From an uncultured Eubacteriales bacterium (lineage in GTDB: Bacteria > Bacillota > Clostridia > Saccharofermentanales > UBA5734), in contig CAILLO010000008.1 in NCBI GenBank assembly GCA_903835065.1, forward strand, positions 1-64,000: a stretch of 64,000 nt of DNA, in the 5' to 3' direction. Each line of letters starts with the position of its first letter. Positions within the stretch are counted from its first letter, which is position 1. The position numbers and the translations under genes were made by a program. Below the pieces are notes generated by a model. The model ran no database searches. It was given only the letters and a program-made list of their open reading frames with translations, and was not told where the DNA came from. Below are positions 1-8,398 of the stretch, piece after piece.

Positions 1-772
1 CCCTGACGAGCGGGATGATTTCGCCGGTCAGCAGGTCCATGCCGGCCAGCAGCGACACCGTGCCCATCCGCCGGTATTCGCTGTCGCGTCCCACGAATCC
101 ATGCTTCCTCGTCGGCGGAAGATCGGCGCAGGTATTGCCTATGGCTTGGATGCCGGGTTTCTCGTCGTAGGAGATGACGATGGTTCCGGTCTCCTCCTCG
201 CTTTCGAACTGGATCTCGATCTGCTTGTAGACGATGAGCACGTCCCCCATCTTCCGGTCGAATTCGGGATCCCGTTTCTCGAGGTAGTACCGGATCTTGT
301 GCGGCTTGATATCGGCCGTGTTCAGAATCGTGTTGACCGTCGACGGAACGATTGTCGCCAGATTCGGAAAGCCCGCTTCGACGCAGTTCCTCTGGATATG
401 GCCCTGAAGGCTGCGAACGGTCCAGAGCTCCTGGGCGTATCCCAGGTCGCACGGCTTCTGGCAGGCCAGATTGCGGACATAGGTCTTGTCCGCATCGCTC
501 AGAACCGCCTTGCGCCCACGTCCGGCGTCGTCGCGAAGGGCGGACTCCATGCCCGCCGACGCATACTTCTTCAAGCACAGCGCCACCGAATTGCGGTTGA
601 TGTCCAGTTTCTCCGCGATCAGGACGTTGCTCATTCCAGCCGCACTCAGCAGCAGGATCTTGGCTCGCTGCACCTTCTGCGCCTCCGCCGTCCGCGTGTT
701 GGTGATCGTCGTCAACTCCTCGATCTCCCGTTCCGTCAATTCGAACCGCCCGTATTTCTTCGGTCGTGCCAT
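1..772 (-). CDS. IS630-family transposase (3' end missing)
   Basis: This is a DDE transposase that would catalyse cut-and-paste movement of the flanking IS. From the ATG at 770-772 the frame stays open to the window edge (257 codons) with no stop. The start MARPKKYGRFELT is followed by a helix-turn-helix region around residues 20-60 (SNVLIAEKLDINRNSVALCL), a second helical region, and near the edge the motif SYDEKPGIQAIG, which is the usual IS630 sequence around the second catalytic Asp. The final catalytic Glu/Asp lies beyond the window. No strong Shine-Dalgarno precedes the start, as is common for transposases. I see no frameshift in the visible part, so the gene could be intact. Confidence 0.85.
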   Translation of the reverse strand, partial: MARPKKYGRFELTEREIEELTTITNTRTAEAQKVQRAKILLLSAAGMSNVLIAEKLDINRNSVALCLKKYASAGMESALRDDAGRGRKAVLSDADKTYVRNLACQKPCDLGYAQELWTVRSLQGHIQRNCVEAGFPNLATIVPSTVNTILNTADIKPHKIRYYLEKRDPEFDRKMGDVLIVYKQIEIQFESEEETGTIVISYDEKPGIQAIGNTCADLPPTRKHGFVGRDSEYRRMGTVSLLAGMDLLTGEIIPLVR

Positions 773-853
773 GTAAATCCACCCCCCATGATTCCGATGG
801 ATTCACTATAGCACTCTTGCCTATCTATGCACAGTTATTTGCAAAACATTGTA
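1..853 (-). mobile_element. IS630-family insertion sequence, truncated by window edge
   Basis: The element consists of an IS630-type transposase gene plus about 80 bases of AT-richer flank that ends directly against the stop codon of the aminopeptidase gene (stop at 854-856). IS630/Tc1-type elements insert at TA, and a TA lies at 852-853. The flank reads inward on the minus strand as TACAATGTTTTGCAAATAAC, which is a plausible terminal inverted repeat. The other end lies outside the window, so neither the repeat nor the TA duplication can be confirmed. The exact boundary is inference. Confidence 0.6.
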
Positions 854-1978
854 CTAGTCGTAATTGAGCCCTTGCAGGTCGGCCGGCAGGAACCGTCCGT
901 CCTTGCGGACCAGTTCGCCATCGAAGTACATTTCGCCGCCGCCATACTCGGGACGCTGGATGCACACGAGGTCCCAGTGCACGGAGGACTCGTTGCCGTT
1001 CGGCGCCTCGTCGTAGCAGCGGCCGGGCGTGAAGTGGAACGAGCCGAAGATCTTCTCGTCGAACAGCGTGTTGCAGAAGGGCTCGCGGATCAGCGGGTTG
1101 AGGCCGATGGCGAACTCGCCGATGTAGCGCGCGCCGGGGTCGCTGTCGAGGATGCGCAGAAGGTCCTCCTGCGAGCCCGTGCAGGTCGCCTCCTCGATGC
1201 GGCCGTCCTTGAACGTGAACTTGATATCGGAGAATTTCTTGCCCCAGTAGATCGAGGGGGTGTTGTAGGCCAGCGTCCCGTTGATCGAATCGCGGATTGG
1301 CGCGGTGAAGATCTCGCCGTCGGGGATGTTGAACTCGCCGCAGCAGGGGATCGGCGGGATGCCCTGGATCGAGAAGGAGAGGTCGGTGCCGGGCCCGACG
1401 AGGCGGACGCGGTCGGTCGCGAGCATGCGCTGGCGCAGCGGCTCGACGTCGCGGCGCATCTTCGCGTAGTCGACGCACGACACGTCGAGGACGAAGTCGA
1501 AGAACCGGTCGTAGGACATGCCGGCCTTCTGGGCCTGGCCCTTGGTCGGCCACTCGAACAGGACCCACTTGCGATGGTTGATGATCAGGTCCTGGAGCGG
1601 CTGCCCGACCTGGGCGGACAGGCGAGTCTTCTTCGGGTCGACGCCAGCGCTCTCCATGTCGTTCTCGTGGGAGCGGACGGCGACGTTGGCCTTGAGGTCG
1701 GCGAACTTGCGCAGGCCCCACTCGACGGCGCACTTCAGGGACTCCTCGGAGAACCCGCCGTCGTCGGGGTCGACCAGTTCCATGCGCAGGCGTTGGAGCT
1801 CCTCGTCGAGGATGTCGATGTAGGGGAAGGCGCCGATGTGCTTCGACTCCTCGAGGATGGCCTTGCCGAGGGGGATCGCGGACGTCGTGAGCGACAAGCT
1901 GAAGCGGTCGCCCTTGCCGACCTGGATGGAGTACTCGAGGATGTGGCGGGCGAGGGTTGTGAGGCGTTCGTCGCGCAT
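854..1978 (-). CDS. M29-family metallo-aminopeptidase (AmpS/PepS type)
   Basis: This cytosolic enzyme removes N-terminal residues from peptides using a two-metal centre. The 374-residue product has the expected family length. The ligand set known from M29 enzymes is visible in order: Glu215 in CCGEFNIPDGE, Glu288 in IGEFAIGLNP, His315 in GSFHFTPGR, Tyr322, and His334/Asp336 in SSVHWDLV. The ATG at 1976-1978 is chosen because AAAGGAG lies just upstream; the longer open frame has no such site. The stop codon abuts the IS630 element, so the gene appears complete but has lost its native downstream sequence and possibly its terminator. The physiological substrate is unknown; peptide recycling is inferred. 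Confidence 0.9.
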   Translation of the reverse strand: MRDERLTTLARHILEYSIQVGKGDRFSLSLTTSAIPLGKAILEESKHIGAFPYIDILDEELQRLRMELVDPDDGGFSEESLKCAVEWGLRKFADLKANVAVRSHENDMESAGVDPKKTRLSAQVGQPLQDLIINHRKWVLFEWPTKGQAQKAGMSYDRFFDFVLDVSCVDYAKMRRDVEPLRQRMLATDRVRLVGPGTDLSFSIQGIPPIPCCGEFNIPDGEIFTAPIRDSINGTLAYNTPSIYWGKKFSDIKFTFKDGRIEEATCTGSQEDLLRILDSDPGARYIGEFAIGLNPLIREPFCNTLFDEKIFGSFHFTPGRCYDEAPNGNESSVHWDLVCIQRPEYGGGEMYFDGELVRKDGRFLPADLQGLNYD

Positions 1979-2009
1979 GGGGACTCCTTTCGACCGAGTG
2001 CAAACCGGG

Positions 2010-3227
2010 CTAGAACGGCATCGCCATCGAGGAGAGCAGGGCCTTGTCGGAAATCGGTCGACGCAGGTAGAATCCCTGGATGAAGTCGCAGTCCCGAAGG
2101 ACCAGGTAATTGTGCTGTGTGGAGTCCTCGACGCCCTCGGCGACGACATCGAGGCCGAGCTGGTGAGCGAGCGTGATCAGCGTGCCGATCAGGACCTTGT
2201 CCTCGTTCGCGATCGAGATGTCGGTGATGTACGATCGGTCGATCTTGAGCCCGTCGATCGGTAGGGCACGCAGGAAACTCAGAGAAGTGTAGCCGGTTCC
2301 GAAATCGTCGAGAACGATCCGGACCCCCATGCCCTTGAGGCTCTTCAGGACCTCGAGGGTCTTCTCATAGGGGCCGACCAGGACCGACTCCGTGATCTCG
2401 AGTTCGAGGAACATCGGGTTCACGCCCGTCTCGTTCACGATGCGGCGGAAGCGCTTGAGGAAATCCTCCTGCATCAGTTGGACGGTCGACAGGTTGACGG
2501 CGAAGTAGGTGATGCTGCGGATTCCGTCGTTCATCTTTCGGCACGCCTCGCAGACATTGCGCAAGACGTATTCGCCGAGGTCGATGATACAGCCCGTATT
2601 CTCGGCGACCGGGATGAATTCCGAAGGCGGCACCTTGCCGAACCGCTTCGAGTCCCAGCGCATCAGCGCCTCATATCCCCTTGTCGCACCCGTCTTGGCG
2701 ACGACGATCGGTTGGTAGTCAAGCGAGATCTCCCCGTATTGAAGTGCCGTGCGCAGGGCAGAGCCCATTTCCATCCGTCGCTGCATCCTGGTGCCGAGCT
2801 CTTCCTCGGAGAGGCCGCGGTCGGTCGGGTCTCGCATTCCGTACGCCTGGGGCAGGCCCGAGGGATAAGGCACGACGAGCGTGACGACCAGGTCGCCGGA
2901 CAGGAAGGAGGATACCTGGCACCAGGTCCCGCTGCGCTTCGAGAAGAAGGGAGGGCGCGCATTGGAGGAAAGTACGACATCGAAGTCGCCGAACCACCGG
3001 AGGACTTCGTCCCTGCGTCCCTCGTCGAAGCTCAGGAACCGCTTTCCGACGAGCAATTCGGATTCGAGGCCCGTGAGACGCTCGAATTCGGGGTTCAGGC
3101 TCAGGAATTCGGCGTCGGGCACGCTGGCACCCGGTCCCGGGCCTTTCGGCTCGAGTCGGCGGTGACAGGCGATGCCGATCGGCATTCCTTCATGAATGGA
3201 ACGGTAGTCGATCTCCCGAACAGCCAT
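2010..3227 (-). CDS. PAS-EAL cyclic-di-GMP phosphodiesterase
   Basis: Predicted to hydrolyse c-di-GMP to pGpG in the cytoplasm. Residues about 35-120 resemble a PAS sensor (LNPEFERLTGLESELLVG). Residues about 150-395 form an EAL domain with the conserved features: EAL at 186-188 (YEALMRW), AVNLS, ELEITES, the DDFGTGYTSLS metal-binding loop, KIDRSYI, VAEGVED and QGFYLRRP. Because all these are present, activity is likely. There is no GGDEF domain and no membrane segment. The start at 3227 has only a weak site (GAGGT). It lies 76 bases downstream of the ROK repressor on the same strand and could be co-transcribed. The PAS ligand is unknown. Confidence 0.9.
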   Translation of the reverse strand: MAVREIDYRSIHEGMPIGIACHRRLEPKGPGPGASVPDAEFLSLNPEFERLTGLESELLVGKRFLSFDEGRRDEVLRWFGDFDVVLSSNARPPFFSKRSGTWCQVSSFLSGDLVVTLVVPYPSGLPQAYGMRDPTDRGLSEEELGTRMQRRMEMGSALRTALQYGEISLDYQPIVVAKTGATRGYEALMRWDSKRFGKVPPSEFIPVAENTGCIIDLGEYVLRNVCEACRKMNDGIRSITYFAVNLSTVQLMQEDFLKRFRRIVNETGVNPMFLELEITESVLVGPYEKTLEVLKSLKGMGVRIVLDDFGTGYTSLSFLRALPIDGLKIDRSYITDISIANEDKVLIGTLITLAHQLGLDVVAEGVEDSTQHNYLVLRDCDFIQGFYLRRPISDKALLSSMAMPF

Positions 3228-3303
3228 GTCGATTACCTCAGGCTATGGATGCTGACTCATGCCATCGATTCTACCATAATGGTCCTGCCGGATACGAGAC
3301 GTT

Positions 3304-4518
3304 CTACGGCGACCAGACCCCCTGGAAGATCCGGTCGAAGACGAGGGCGGTCGCGCCTCGGACGGGCGCCTGGTCGAGGAAGGCGGAAATGCGGATGGGC
3401 AGGTGCTTGGTCGCGCTCTGCAGCATGCGGGAGTTGACGGCCCGCTCGAGGCGGCCGACCAGCAGGTTGCCGGCCAGGGCCCCTTCGTGCCCGAGGAAGA
3501 CGGCGTCCGGATCGAGCACGTTCGCGAGGTTCACGAGCGCGACCGAAAGGCTCTGGAAGAGGCCGTCGAGGACGTGGCTGGCCTCGAGTTCGCCGGCGCC
3601 GGCGCGCGCGACCAGCGTGGCGAAGGCCTCGGCCGTCGCCTCCGGCAGGCGGCCGGAGTAGCGCTGGAAGACGAAGGGGAGGCTCGCGTAGAGCTCGAGG
3701 CAGCCGTTGTTGCCGCACTTGCAGGGCGGCCCCTGGTAGTCGATCGACATGTGGCCCACTTCGCCGGCGAACCCGGCGCCCCCCTCGTAGAGGCGGCCGT
3801 CCGAGACGACGCCGGCTCCGACGCCGTTCGTGACGCCGAGGTAGACGAAGTCGCGCAGGCCCCGCGCGCCGCCGTAGAGCATCTCGGCGAGCGCGGCGGC
3901 GTTCATGTCGTTGTCGATGCGGATCGGGAGGTCGGTGGCGCGCTCGAGCAGGGCGCGGACCGGCACGTCGGAGATCCGGTGGAAGTTCGGGGGGGTGAGG
4001 ATCCGGCCTTCGCGGATGTCGAGGGGGCCGAGGGCGGCGACGCCGAGTCCGGACGGGCGGCCGTCGGCGGGGAGACCGCGTTCGGCGCGGAGGGCGCGGT
4101 CGCGGTCGGAGAGGTCGGCGACGAGGGTGAGGATCTTGCGGGAGTAGCCCGCGGAGTCCTCGTCGGGGTCGAGGGGGATGCGCTGCACGTAGAGCGGGCC
4201 GGTCGCGATGTCGGCGACCGTGCCGTGGACGGCGTCGCGGGACAGGTAGAGGCCGAGCGCCGTGACGCGGGCTTCGGGGAGGGCGAGGCGCACGCCGCCG
4301 CGACCCTGAGGTGCGGGGGAGGTGGGCGCGGCGGATTCGGTCAGAAGACCCTCGGCGAGCATCTCCTGGACGATATAGGTGATGCTCATCCGGGTGAGGC
4401 CGACCTGGCGCGCGAGGGTCGCACGGGACGCCGGGCCGCCCGTGGCGAGCAGCCGGAGCAGCAGGGCTCGGTTCGCATTGCGGACGGTCCGGTTGTTGGA
4501 ACCCCTCGGCTCGGGCAT
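3304..4518 (-). CDS. ROK-family transcriptional repressor (NagC/XylR/Mlc type)
   Basis: A 404-residue sugar-responsive regulator. An N-terminal winged helix (about residues 10-65, RATLARQVGLTRMSITYIVQ) precedes a ROK sugar-kinase-like fold. The ROK signature appears as DNDMNAAALAE and the zinc-binding segment EVGHMSIDYQGPPCKCGNNG, with His and three Cys. The ATG at 4516-4518 follows AAGGAG; the much longer open frame upstream is spurious. It is divergent from a PfkB kinase and a mannitol-1-phosphate-dehydrogenase-like gene, so repression of that pathway and of itself through the palindrome at 4611-4625 is the likely job. The effector sugar is not deducible. Confidence 0.88.
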   Translation of the reverse strand: MPEPRGSNNRTVRNANRALLLRLLATGGPASRATLARQVGLTRMSITYIVQEMLAEGLLTESAAPTSPAPQGRGGVRLALPEARVTALGLYLSRDAVHGTVADIATGPLYVQRIPLDPDEDSAGYSRKILTLVADLSDRDRALRAERGLPADGRPSGLGVAALGPLDIREGRILTPPNFHRISDVPVRALLERATDLPIRIDNDMNAAALAEMLYGGARGLRDFVYLGVTNGVGAGVVSDGRLYEGGAGFAGEVGHMSIDYQGPPCKCGNNGCLELYASLPFVFQRYSGRLPEATAEAFATLVARAGAGELEASHVLDGLFQSLSVALVNLANVLDPDAVFLGHEGALAGNLLVGRLERAVNSRMLQSATKHLPIRISAFLDQAPVRGATALVFDRIFQGVWSP

Positions 4519-4581
4519 GGGTCTCCTTGTCCGCCGGATCGGGCGGGGGCGGCGCGGGGCGGGTGTTTGCGGTGTGCCTCC

Positions 4582-4610
4582 ATTGTCGCACGGGCGGTGC
4601 CGGGAGTAAA
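4582..4610 (-). promoter_or_regulatory. Predicted promoter of the ROK repressor gene
   Basis: On the minus strand there is a -35 TTTACT (4610-4605), a 17-base spacer and a -10 GACAAT (4587-4582). It faces away from the pfkB promoter, and its -35 box abuts the palindrome at 4611-4625. Both boxes match consensus at 4 of 6 positions. Prediction only. Confidence 0.5.
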
Positions 4611-4625
4611 GTAAAAGGTCTTTAC
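4611..4625. promoter_or_regulatory. Putative ROK-repressor operator
   Basis: Inverted repeat GTAAA-AGGTC-TTTAC. It lies between the two divergent -35 boxes and overlaps the pfkB-side -35. NagC/Mlc/XylR-type proteins bind AT-rich inverted repeats of this general kind, so one dimer here could repress both directions. The assignment comes from position and symmetry. Confidence 0.5.
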
Positions 4626-4649
4626 AATTTGCACGGCGCGCGGTACGAT
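4621..4649 (+). promoter_or_regulatory. Predicted promoter of the PfkB kinase/dehydrogenase operon
   Basis: -35 TTTACA (4621-4626), a 17-base spacer and -10 TACGAT (4644-4649), about 45 bases before the kinase start. It is the only AT-rich patch in an otherwise very GC-rich intergenic region. Its -35 is part of the putative operator. Confidence 0.6.
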
Positions 4650-4696
4650 TTCGCCATGGGACTGCCGGGCGGTGGTCCGGCAAGGGGGGCGCCAAC

Positions 4697-5689
4697 ATGG
4701 AGAAACGGCTGGACGTGGCCTGCGTCGGCATTCTGGTCGCGGACGCGATCGGACGCACGATCGACGGGATTCCGGAGCGCGGCAAGTTGCAGCTCGTGGA
4801 CCGCATCGACCTGTTCGTCGGGGGCTGCGCGTCGAACGCCGGTATCGACCTCGCGAAGATCGGCCTGTCGGTCGGCGTGCTCGGAAAGATCGGGGACGAC
4901 GGCTTCGGCCGGTTCATCTCGGACTCCCTCGTCAAGGAGGGCGTGGACGTCACCGGACTCGTGTCCGACGCGGGCGTCGGGACGAGCGCCTCCCTGGTGC
5001 TGGTCGACGGCGGCGGGGAGCGCAGCTTCCTGCACTGCCTCGGCGCGAACGCCGAATACCGCCTGTCGGACGTCCGGATGGACTCGGTCGCCCGCGCGCG
5101 GATCCTCTTCATCGCCGGGACGATGCTGATGCCCGCCTTCGACGGCGAGCCCGCGGCGGAACTGCTGAAGAAGGCCACCGCGATGGGCGTCGTGACCGTG
5201 CTCGACACCGCCTGGGACAGCCGCGGCCGCTGGATGAGCGTCCTCGCGCCCTGCCTGCCGCACCTCGACTACTTCCTCCCCAGCTACGAGGAGGCGGTGG
5301 AACTCTCCGGCGAGAAGGACCCCGAGCGGATCGCCCGCTTCTTCCTCGGCCGTGGCGTGCGCCGGGCCGTCGCCGTCAAACTCGGAAAGGACGGCTGCCT
5401 CGTGGCCGACCGGTCCGGCTTCGTCGCCCGCATCCCGACCTACGGCTCCGTCAGGGTCGTCGAGACGACCGGCGCCGGGGACGCCTTCTGCGCCGGCTTC
5501 ACGACCGGTCTCGCCAGAGGCTGGGACCTGGTCGAGTGCGCGCGCTTCGCGAATGCCACCGGCACCTTCTGCGTGACAGCGGCCGGCGCGACGACCGGCA
5601 TGCGGTCCCTCGCCGAAATCCAGGCCTTCATGGCGGCGCACCCGGACGAGAACGTCCCGCAGGCCGTGGCCCGGGGGGTGGCGAAGTGA
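4697..5689 (+). CDS. PfkB-family carbohydrate kinase
   Basis: A 330-residue ribokinase-fold kinase that transfers the ATP gamma-phosphate to a sugar or sugar derivative. PfkB signature 1 appears around residues 38-60 (GGCASNAGIDLAKIG). Signature 2 (ETTGAGDAFCAGF), with the catalytic Asp and anion hole, is near residue 255. The start ATG has a GGGG-rich site 8 bases upstream. Its stop overlaps the GTG start of the next gene (GTGA), so the two are translationally coupled. With a mannitol-1-phosphate-dehydrogenase-like partner and a ROK repressor, the substrate is probably a sugar or sugar alcohol. Fructokinase or a sugar-acid kinase cannot be distinguished. Confidence 0.88.
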   Translation: MEKRLDVACVGILVADAIGRTIDGIPERGKLQLVDRIDLFVGGCASNAGIDLAKIGLSVGVLGKIGDDGFGRFISDSLVKEGVDVTGLVSDAGVGTSASLVLVDGGGERSFLHCLGANAEYRLSDVRMDSVARARILFIAGTMLMPAFDGEPAAELLKKATAMGVVTVLDTAWDSRGRWMSVLAPCLPHLDYFLPSYEEAVELSGEKDPERIARFFLGRGVRRAVAVKLGKDGCLVADRSGFVARIPTYGSVRVVETTGAGDAFCAGFTTGLARGWDLVECARFANATGTFCVTAAGATTGMRSLAEIQAFMAAHPDENVPQAVARGVAK

Positions 5690-6900
5690 TCGTCGTGGAA
5701 CGCACGCCGAAGGGCGGGCCGGCGCGCAGGCCGGTCCTCGCCATGTACGGCGCGGGCAACATCGGACGCGGCTTCATCGGCATGGTGTTCGCCGACGCCG
5801 GCTACGAGGTGGTGTTCGTCGACGTGATGCCCGACGTGGTCGCGGCGCTCAACCGCGAGCACCGGTACCCGGTCGCCGTCGTGAGCGACGCCGCGAGCGA
5901 GGACCGCTGGATCGAGGGCGTGCGGGCGGTCGACGGCCGCGACGCCGAGGCCGTGGCGGAGCTGATCGCCACCTGCGACGTCGCCGCGACCGCCGTCGGC
6001 GTGAACGTTCTGCCGCGGATCGCACCGATGCTCGCGAAGGGGATCGCCCGGCGCATGGCACTGGAGCCCCGTCGCCCGCTCGATATCGTGATCTGCGAGA
6101 ACCTGATCGACGCGAACCTGCGCCTGGCCGAATGGATCTCGGAATTCCTGCCCGCCGGCCTGCGTCCGCGCCTCGCAGACGACGTGGGCTTCGTCGAGGC
6201 GTCGATCGGCCGGATGGTCCCGGTCATGACCGAGGAGATGAAGGCGGGCAACCCCCTCCGCGTCTTCGTCGAGCCCTACGACGAACTGCCGGTCGACGGC
6301 GCCGCCTTCCGCGGTCCGGTCCCGCCCGTCCCCAACCTGCGGCCGTTCACGCCCTTCGAGTTCTACATCCGCCGCAAGCTCTTCGTGCACAACCTGGGCC
6401 ACGCGACGACCGCCTACCTCGGCTGGCTGCGCGGGTGCGAGCTGATTTCGGACACGGTTCGCGTCCCGGAGATCGAGTCCGCCGCGCGCGCCGCCATGGG
6501 CGAATCCAGCCGCGCCCTGTCCGCGGAGTTCGGCGTGGCGCCCGAGGTGCTCGCCGCGCACGTCGACGACCTGCTGTTCCGCTTCCACAACCGGCGCCTC
6601 GGCGACACGGTCGCGCGCGTCGGCCGCGACCCGCTGCGCAAGCTCTCGCCGGAGGACCGGCTGGTCGGCGCGGCCCGCCTGTGCCTGAAGCACGGCATCG
6701 AGCCCGTCGCGATCTGCTGCTCGATCGCCGCGGCGCTCCGGTTCGACGACCGGGACGACCCCGCGGCCATGGCGATGCAGGCCGAACTGCGCGAGAAGGG
6801 CGCCGGCGCCTTCCTGCGGGAGCGGTGCGGACTCGGCGCGAAGCCGGGCGACGACGACGGGCGCAGGATCCTCGAGCGGGTGCTCGCGGAGAAACGTTAG
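5686..6900 (+). CDS. Mannitol-1-phosphate 5-dehydrogenase-like protein
   Basis: NAD-dependent polyol-phosphate dehydrogenase, expected to interconvert mannitol-1-phosphate and fructose-6-phosphate or a related pair. The N-terminal dinucleotide fold carries GAGNIGRGFIG, characteristic of MtlD. The C-terminal catalytic part has KLFVHNLGHATTAYLGW, matching the MtlD active-site helix. At 404 residues it is slightly longer than typical MtlD. The GTG at 5686 overlaps the kinase stop; an ATG at 5743 is the alternative start and begins right at the nucleotide-binding strand. No PTS permease is next to it, so the phosphorylated substrate may come from the adjacent kinase. The exact substrate is uncertain. 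Confidence 0.8.
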   Translation: MIVVERTPKGGPARRPVLAMYGAGNIGRGFIGMVFADAGYEVVFVDVMPDVVAALNREHRYPVAVVSDAASEDRWIEGVRAVDGRDAEAVAELIATCDVAATAVGVNVLPRIAPMLAKGIARRMALEPRRPLDIVICENLIDANLRLAEWISEFLPAGLRPRLADDVGFVEASIGRMVPVMTEEMKAGNPLRVFVEPYDELPVDGAAFRGPVPPVPNLRPFTPFEFYIRRKLFVHNLGHATTAYLGWLRGCELISDTVRVPEIESAARAAMGESSRALSAEFGVAPEVLAAHVDDLLFRFHNRRLGDTVARVGRDPLRKLSPEDRLVGAARLCLKHGIEPVAICCSIAAALRFDDRDDPAAMAMQAELREKGAGAFLRERCGLGAKPGDDDGRRILERVLAEKR

Positions 6901-8348
6901 GGATTGAGGTTCTGTAAGTGCTTCGGATCTGGATGCAGCGAATCCGTTGCGCACCGACCCAGCAATAGGAAGAGAAACGGAGCCGTATAGGTCAGCGAGT
7001 TGCCGAAGAATGCGGACGCCAGATAGGTCAATGCGGCACAGGCGGCAGCAACGGCTTCGATCGACATGCCTTCGAACGCTTTCGGAACTCGACGGAAGCG
7101 CCATGACGACCAGGGAAGAACCGGATGGATCGACGCATAGAGAAATGCCAACCAGGCCAGTAGGCCTGGAATTCCCAATGTGACAAGATATTCAAGATAC
7201 TCGTTGTGAAGACGGTCGCTGAATTGGATTCCGTCTCGTTGCAGGAAAAAACCGGTCGTGTCGGGACCATTTCCGATCCAGGGACTCTGCAGGAAGTACT
7301 TGATGCCGTCGACCCAGAGAAGCCAGCGAGAACCACCGGCTTCCAATGCTTGCGTGGAACCCGGATTGGTGATGATTGCGGACACGTCGGTTCCGATCAG
7401 GACGATCTTGTATGTGGACAGAGCGCCATCGACGACATAGAGCAGAATGAAGACCGAGATGGCGGTGAACAGCGGGAGGAACGACCGTAGAGACCTTTTC
7501 CCCGGCAGGAGGAAACCGAGAAGGGTCAATCCGCCGAGAAGAGCAAGGGAAGATCCGCGCGTCTGTGCATAGACGAGTGTCGTGAAAAGGAGCAGAGAGA
7601 GTGCAGGAGCCGCCAAGGAACGGATCAGGGATCCGAAGGACCGCTTCGATGATTCAGAAGTCGTTTCGGGCCGGATCCATAGTGCCGAGGACAGAACGGC
7701 GGTCATGCAGAGGAAATAGGCGAAGTGGTTCTGATTGATGAAGAAGGAAATGGCCGAACCACTCAAGGACCAGGCGAACGGCCGATAGCCGGAGCGTTCC
7801 GCAAGTCCGAGAAGACAGGATATGGCGGCCGTGATGAACCAGAAGGAACGGATCAGGGGCCACTTTCTCTTCTGCGTCAGGGAAATCGCAGCTGTGAACA
7901 GACCCGCATAGGCCAGGTATTGGATCCAGCCCTCGTGTCTCCACCAATTACCGAAGAATGCTGTCGCTGGCCATTGGGAGAATATCGAACAGACAAGACT
8001 CCAGAGCAGGAAGATCACGAGGGTCAGGATCGGAAGAGGAAGCCAGGGGAATCCTGATCCCAATCGACCTTTCAATAAGGACTGTCCTGCTGGGTGAATG
8101 AGACCTAGAAGGATCAGGACAGTCCAGCATAGATAACCTGCCATCGTGACGATCGTGGATTTCCATGACAATGCTTCGAGTGCTTCGCTTCCGAAAAGAA
8201 AAGTATAGAGCGGAGAGAGCACGAAGAAACCGACGCTGCCGAGAAGACAGACCTGTAGAGCCACCCGGAGTGTGGCTTTCGATTTTTCATACTGCACCGG
8301 ATCGACAGGAGTCATCCGGAATGACTTGGTTATCCACTTGAAAGTCAT
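6897..8348 (-). CDS. O-antigen ligase/polymerase-family membrane protein
   Basis: A 483-residue polytopic protein with about 11-12 hydrophobic segments and a large loop near residues 330-400 (IGNGPDTTGFF, FSDRLHNEYLEYLVTLGIPG). The His-Asn-Glu-Tyr segment in that loop is the hallmark of the Wzy_C/WaaL family, which transfers or polymerises lipid-linked glycans outside the membrane. The gene is visibly less GC-rich than its neighbours, suggesting acquisition. It stands alone with no glycosyltransferases nearby. Its stop overlaps the dehydrogenase stop by 3 bases in convergent orientation. The start is uncertain: ATG 8348 lacks a good Shine-Dalgarno, and an in-frame ATG at 8378 is possible. Confidence 0.78.
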   Translation of the reverse strand: MTFKWITKSFRMTPVDPVQYEKSKATLRVALQVCLLGSVGFFVLSPLYTFLFGSEALEALSWKSTIVTMAGYLCWTVLILLGLIHPAGQSLLKGRLGSGFPWLPLPILTLVIFLLWSLVCSIFSQWPATAFFGNWWRHEGWIQYLAYAGLFTAAISLTQKRKWPLIRSFWFITAAISCLLGLAERSGYRPFAWSLSGSAISFFINQNHFAYFLCMTAVLSSALWIRPETTSESSKRSFGSLIRSLAAPALSLLLFTTLVYAQTRGSSLALLGGLTLLGFLLPGKRSLRSFLPLFTAISVFILLYVVDGALSTYKIVLIGTDVSAIITNPGSTQALEAGGSRWLLWVDGIKYFLQSPWIGNGPDTTGFFLQRDGIQFSDRLHNEYLEYLVTLGIPGLLAWLAFLYASIHPVLPWSSWRFRRVPKAFEGMSIEAVAAACAALTYLASAFFGNSLTYTAPFLFLLLGRCATDSLHPDPKHLQNLNP

Positions 8349-8398
8349 GGTGCGATTGTACCATTCTTGCCCGAGCATCGATGACCACGTGGGCCGCC

